Assembly: GCA_023663705.1 (NCBI GenBank)
Contig: JAMPGY010000001.1
Location: forward strand, 200,054-264,053
DNA length: 64,000 bases
Direction of reading: 5' to 3'
Source of the DNA: Clostridium sp.
Lineage (GTDB): Bacteria > Bacteroidota > Bacteroidia > Bacteroidales > Bacteroidaceae
Shown in pieces: positions 61,907-64,000 of this stretch. Position 1 is the stretch's first letter; each line of letters starts with the position of its first letter. The position numbers and the translations under genes were made by a program. The notes under the pieces are model-generated. The model saw only the letters and a program-made list of their open reading frames with translations. It did not search any database and was not told the DNA's origin.

Positions 61907-61949
61907 GTCTTGCAGAATCATTAAGTGCGGTTGGCGTATGTGAGGGGAT

Positions 61950-62765
61950 TTAGTTCTCGGGCGCTACGGGTGTGAAGTCCAGCAGGCGGCGTGCGTCGCC
62001 TTCGGCATTGGGATCCTCCAGGGCATCGGGATCCACCGTGCCGCTCTGATAGCCGCGCAGGATGTTTTCCTGCTCAAGCATGTATTTGCCCACCTCGCGT
62101 TGGATATATATCCAGCGGTTGAAGGGGATGGCTCCGGCTGTGTTGTAGTCGGACGGATCTACGATGTCTTTGAATAACTTCCACAGGAGGCGTAGCTTAC
62201 GTTCGGAGAAGACACCTACATATTCCGCACGCCAGCCTACCGGCGGAGTGGAGTAATAGTCGGAGAAGTCGATGCGGAACGTCAGCACACTGGCATCGGC
62301 GGCTTGCCCGTTGCCGGTGGTGTTGTGGTCGATGAGGGTGGCGAAATGGTCGTTGGGCTGCAGTTCCAGCCACAATGTCTTCAGTTCGGTGCGCAAGGCT
62401 TCGGTGCGCAGTATGCGCACCACGTAGTCGAAGGCCGATGTGTGAGCCGGCATCACGGCGGGAGTGATGAGTTCATAGTCCACATGTTCTATGGCGTTGT
62501 CGGAATGGACACGCAGGTCTACAGGGCGGTCCGTGTCCGATTGCCGTCCGAGCGACTGCACGGTCACGGCTATATCCATCATCTGCACATCCGGTTGGTA
62601 GACAAACGACACGGCTGCCGTGTCTACCGGTATGTTGGCCGCTGTGCGGTTGTTGAAGTAGATGCCGTCGGGTGCGCTGTAGAGGTCGGGCACCCGTTCA
62701 TCACAGGCTGCCAGTGCCGTCAGTGCGAGGCAGGCCAGCAGGGTATGTCTGATCGTTCCTTTCAT
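61950..62765 (-). CDS. DUF4843 domain lipoprotein
   Basis: A 271-residue lipoprotein starting at ATG 62765 (nine further upstream codons are open); lipobox ALAACDERVP. The motif YSAPDGIYFNNRTAANIPVD and VDYELITPAVMPAHTSAFDY follow the DUF4843 pattern. Proteins of this family accompany SusCD and PKD-like lipoproteins and are thought to be surface glycan- or peptide-binding components. It starts 23 bp after the susD stop and ends 43 bp before the PKD-like gene. Confidence 0.85.
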   Translation of the reverse strand: MKGTIRHTLLACLALTALAACDERVPDLYSAPDGIYFNNRTAANIPVDTAAVSFVYQPDVQMMDIAVTVQSLGRQSDTDRPVDLRVHSDNAIEHVDYELITPAVMPAHTSAFDYVVRILRTEALRTELKTLWLELQPNDHFATLIDHNTTGNGQAADASVLTFRIDFSDYYSTPPVGWRAEYVGVFSERKLRLLWKLFKDIVDPSDYNTAGAIPFNRWIYIQREVGKYMLEQENILRGYQSGTVDPDALEDPNAEGDARRLLDFTPVAPEN

Positions 62766-62788
62766 GATGAGGTATGTGTATGGGGAAA

Positions 62789-64000
62789 TCATTGTCTGTT
62801 GTCGGTTTCGGTATCGGGTAAGGGCACCACATAGAGTTTCTCCGATGCGGTCATGAACTCGCTGGGCGACTCGAAGGTAACCAATATGCTCGCGTAGTTA
62901 CGTTTGTATTGGAAGAAGAGCTGCCCTTCGCCGTAGAGTTCGCGCACGCGTTCATAGTTGAGATGGCGCGGAGCGTAGCTGCTCTCGTCCATAGGCTCCA
63001 CTCCGCGGTGTTCGCGCAGCAGGTTAGCCCAATGTCCCATGGTGGGGCGGTCGTTCAGGTCACCGTAGAGGTCGGCCATGATGAGATACATTTCTCCCAG
63101 GCGTATCATGGGCACAATGGTGTTCTCGATGCTTCCCGTGTTGGTGATGTCGGCGTATTTGTAGAAGTAGTAGTCGTTTCCGTTCTTCCGCCAATTGGCG
63201 ATATAGCGGTAATCGTCGGGTGATCCGCCCTCGGTGCTCTCGCCGAAGTAGGGCGCGTCCACCAGTGCGGGATTCATCCGCAGCACGGGCTTGGGACTGT
63301 GGTTGGGATCGTTGTTGTTCTTGAAGAGCAGATTGCGGTTCATGTTCGTCAGGCCGAATATCACCTCGCTGGCAAAGATACGGTCCATATTCTCGGGCGA
63401 ACCCAGAATGTTGGCTTTGTCCACCCACGGGAAGTGGTCGGGTGCGATGGCGATGATGCCTTGTGCATAGTCCATGGCTTTATGCCTGTATTCGGCCTGT
63501 TGGGCGCCGGGGTAGGCGGCCACGTAGTGGTAGGCACGGGCCAGCAGTGCTTGCACGGCATAGTAGTTGAGCCGCAGGGTGCGGTATTGGGTGAAGTTGT
63601 CTCCGGCAGTCTGGTTGGTAGCTGTGAGATGATTCTTGGTCGTGCGTATGGGATCGTTCTGCAGGAGTGCCTCGGCCTGTTGCAGGTCGGTGATGATGCG
63701 GGTCATCACTTCAGTGCCCGGCAACAGCTCCTGCACCTGCAGGCCGGTGGTGGTCACGTAGGGGATACTCTCCTTTTCGGGCGTGAGTTTATACACGGGG
63801 CCGAACAGGCGGAACATGTCGAAGTGAAGCAGGGCGCGCAGCGCCAGTGCCTCGCCACGTATCAGGTTGTAGTTGTCTCCTGTGAACACGCCGCGTTGCT
63901 CTTCCATCTTCTCCAGCAGGGTATTGCAGTTGCGTATCAGTCCGTAGGCCTTGTTCCAGGTCTGGTCGAGCCGGTTGCTCCAATATTCGCCGGTGAAATT
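62789..64000 (-). CDS. SusD/RagB-like nutrient-binding lipoprotein (5' end outside window)
   Basis: The visible part has 403 codons and is open to the right edge; the first visible residues are NFTGEYWSNRLDQTWNKAYG. The TPR-like helical core is clear (LIRGEALALRALLHFDMFRL, YYAVQALLARAYHY), as are the C-terminal MIRLGEMYLIMADLYGD and the YERVRELYGEGQLFFQYKRN segment of the RagB/SusD family. It captures ligand at the cell surface and passes it to a TonB-dependent SusC channel, expected immediately to the right. Downstream genes encode DUF4843, PKD-like and TlpA proteins, with no glycoside hydrolase on this strand. Confidence 0.92.
   Translation of the reverse strand, partial: NFTGEYWSNRLDQTWNKAYGLIRNCNTLLEKMEEQRGVFTGDNYNLIRGEALALRALLHFDMFRLFGPVYKLTPEKESIPYVTTTGLQVQELLPGTEVMTRIITDLQQAEALLQNDPIRTTKNHLTATNQTAGDNFTQYRTLRLNYYAVQALLARAYHYVAAYPGAQQAEYRHKAMDYAQGIIAIAPDHFPWVDKANILGSPENMDRIFASEVIFGLTNMNRNLLFKNNNDPNHSPKPVLRMNPALVDAPYFGESTEGGSPDDYRYIANWRKNGNDYYFYKYADITNTGSIENTIVPMIRLGEMYLIMADLYGDLNDRPTMGHWANLLREHRGVEPMDESSYAPRHLNYERVRELYGEGQLFFQYKRNYASILVTFESPSEFMTASEKLYVVPLPDTETDNRQ

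Overview
The window is a chromosomal stretch from a member of the Bacteroidales, most likely Bacteroidaceae with fairly high GC for that group. The grounds are: recurrent Bacteroidetes-type promoters (TTTG, about 20 bp, TAnnTTTG) ahead of many genes; almost no Shine-Dalgarno sites; and families typical of this order (SusD, DUF4843 and PKD-like lipoproteins, PorQ, DUF4837, DUF5056, calycin-like lipoproteins, BNR_4 proteins, an exbB-x-exbD-exbD cluster). No rRNA, insertion sequence, integrase, prophage or CRISPR array was seen. All family names rest on motif recognition by eye.

Layout. 1-6967: tRNA-Lys, tdk with an AI-2E-type permease, rsmI with a coiled-coil lipoprotein, hflX, and class I fumarase. 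7199-10953: a 1191-residue secreted protein followed by a 52-residue peptide. 10954-12027: about 1.07 kb without genes, filled with nested inverted repeats. 12028-16285: an operon of porin, imelysin-like lipoprotein and di-heme oxidoreductase, probably for metal or redox chemistry at the cell surface. 16401-22903: DUF349 protein, CorA, RsmA, flippase-like membrane protein and PepD. 23138-31577: alpha-2-macroglobulin-like protein, phytase/esterase-like protein and a beta-helix protein. 31734-34967: a YiiX-like hydrolase, a 22-bp triple repeat, a structured 6S/Bacteroidales-1-like RNA, a small HTH-like protein and two lipoproteins. 35101-39801: DUF1573 protein and MeaB, converging on the porQ-cmk-ispH operon. 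40043-45411: TonB, prenyl synthase, TatD, two tRNA-Ser and the ExbB/ExbD operon. 45528-51076: Lrp/AsnC regulator, folA/thyA, an ECF sigma factor operon and an RsmF-like rRNA methyltransferase. 51499-64000: a polysaccharide-utilization-like region with two very large secreted proteins on the plus strand, facing a minus-strand SusD - DUF4843 - PKD-like - TlpA operon whose SusC partner should lie past the right edge.

How the parts connect. TonB and ExbB/ExbD could energise the SusC/SusD transporter at the right edge. The four secreted proteins at 7199, 30156, 51499 and 55615 share a short C-terminal tail resembling a type IX sorting domain, and the window also encodes PorQ, a type IX-associated protein. 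The least explained items are the repeat-filled gap at 10954-12027, the 52-residue GG-containing peptide beside it, the structured RNA at about 32842-33096, and the porin-imelysin-di-heme operon.
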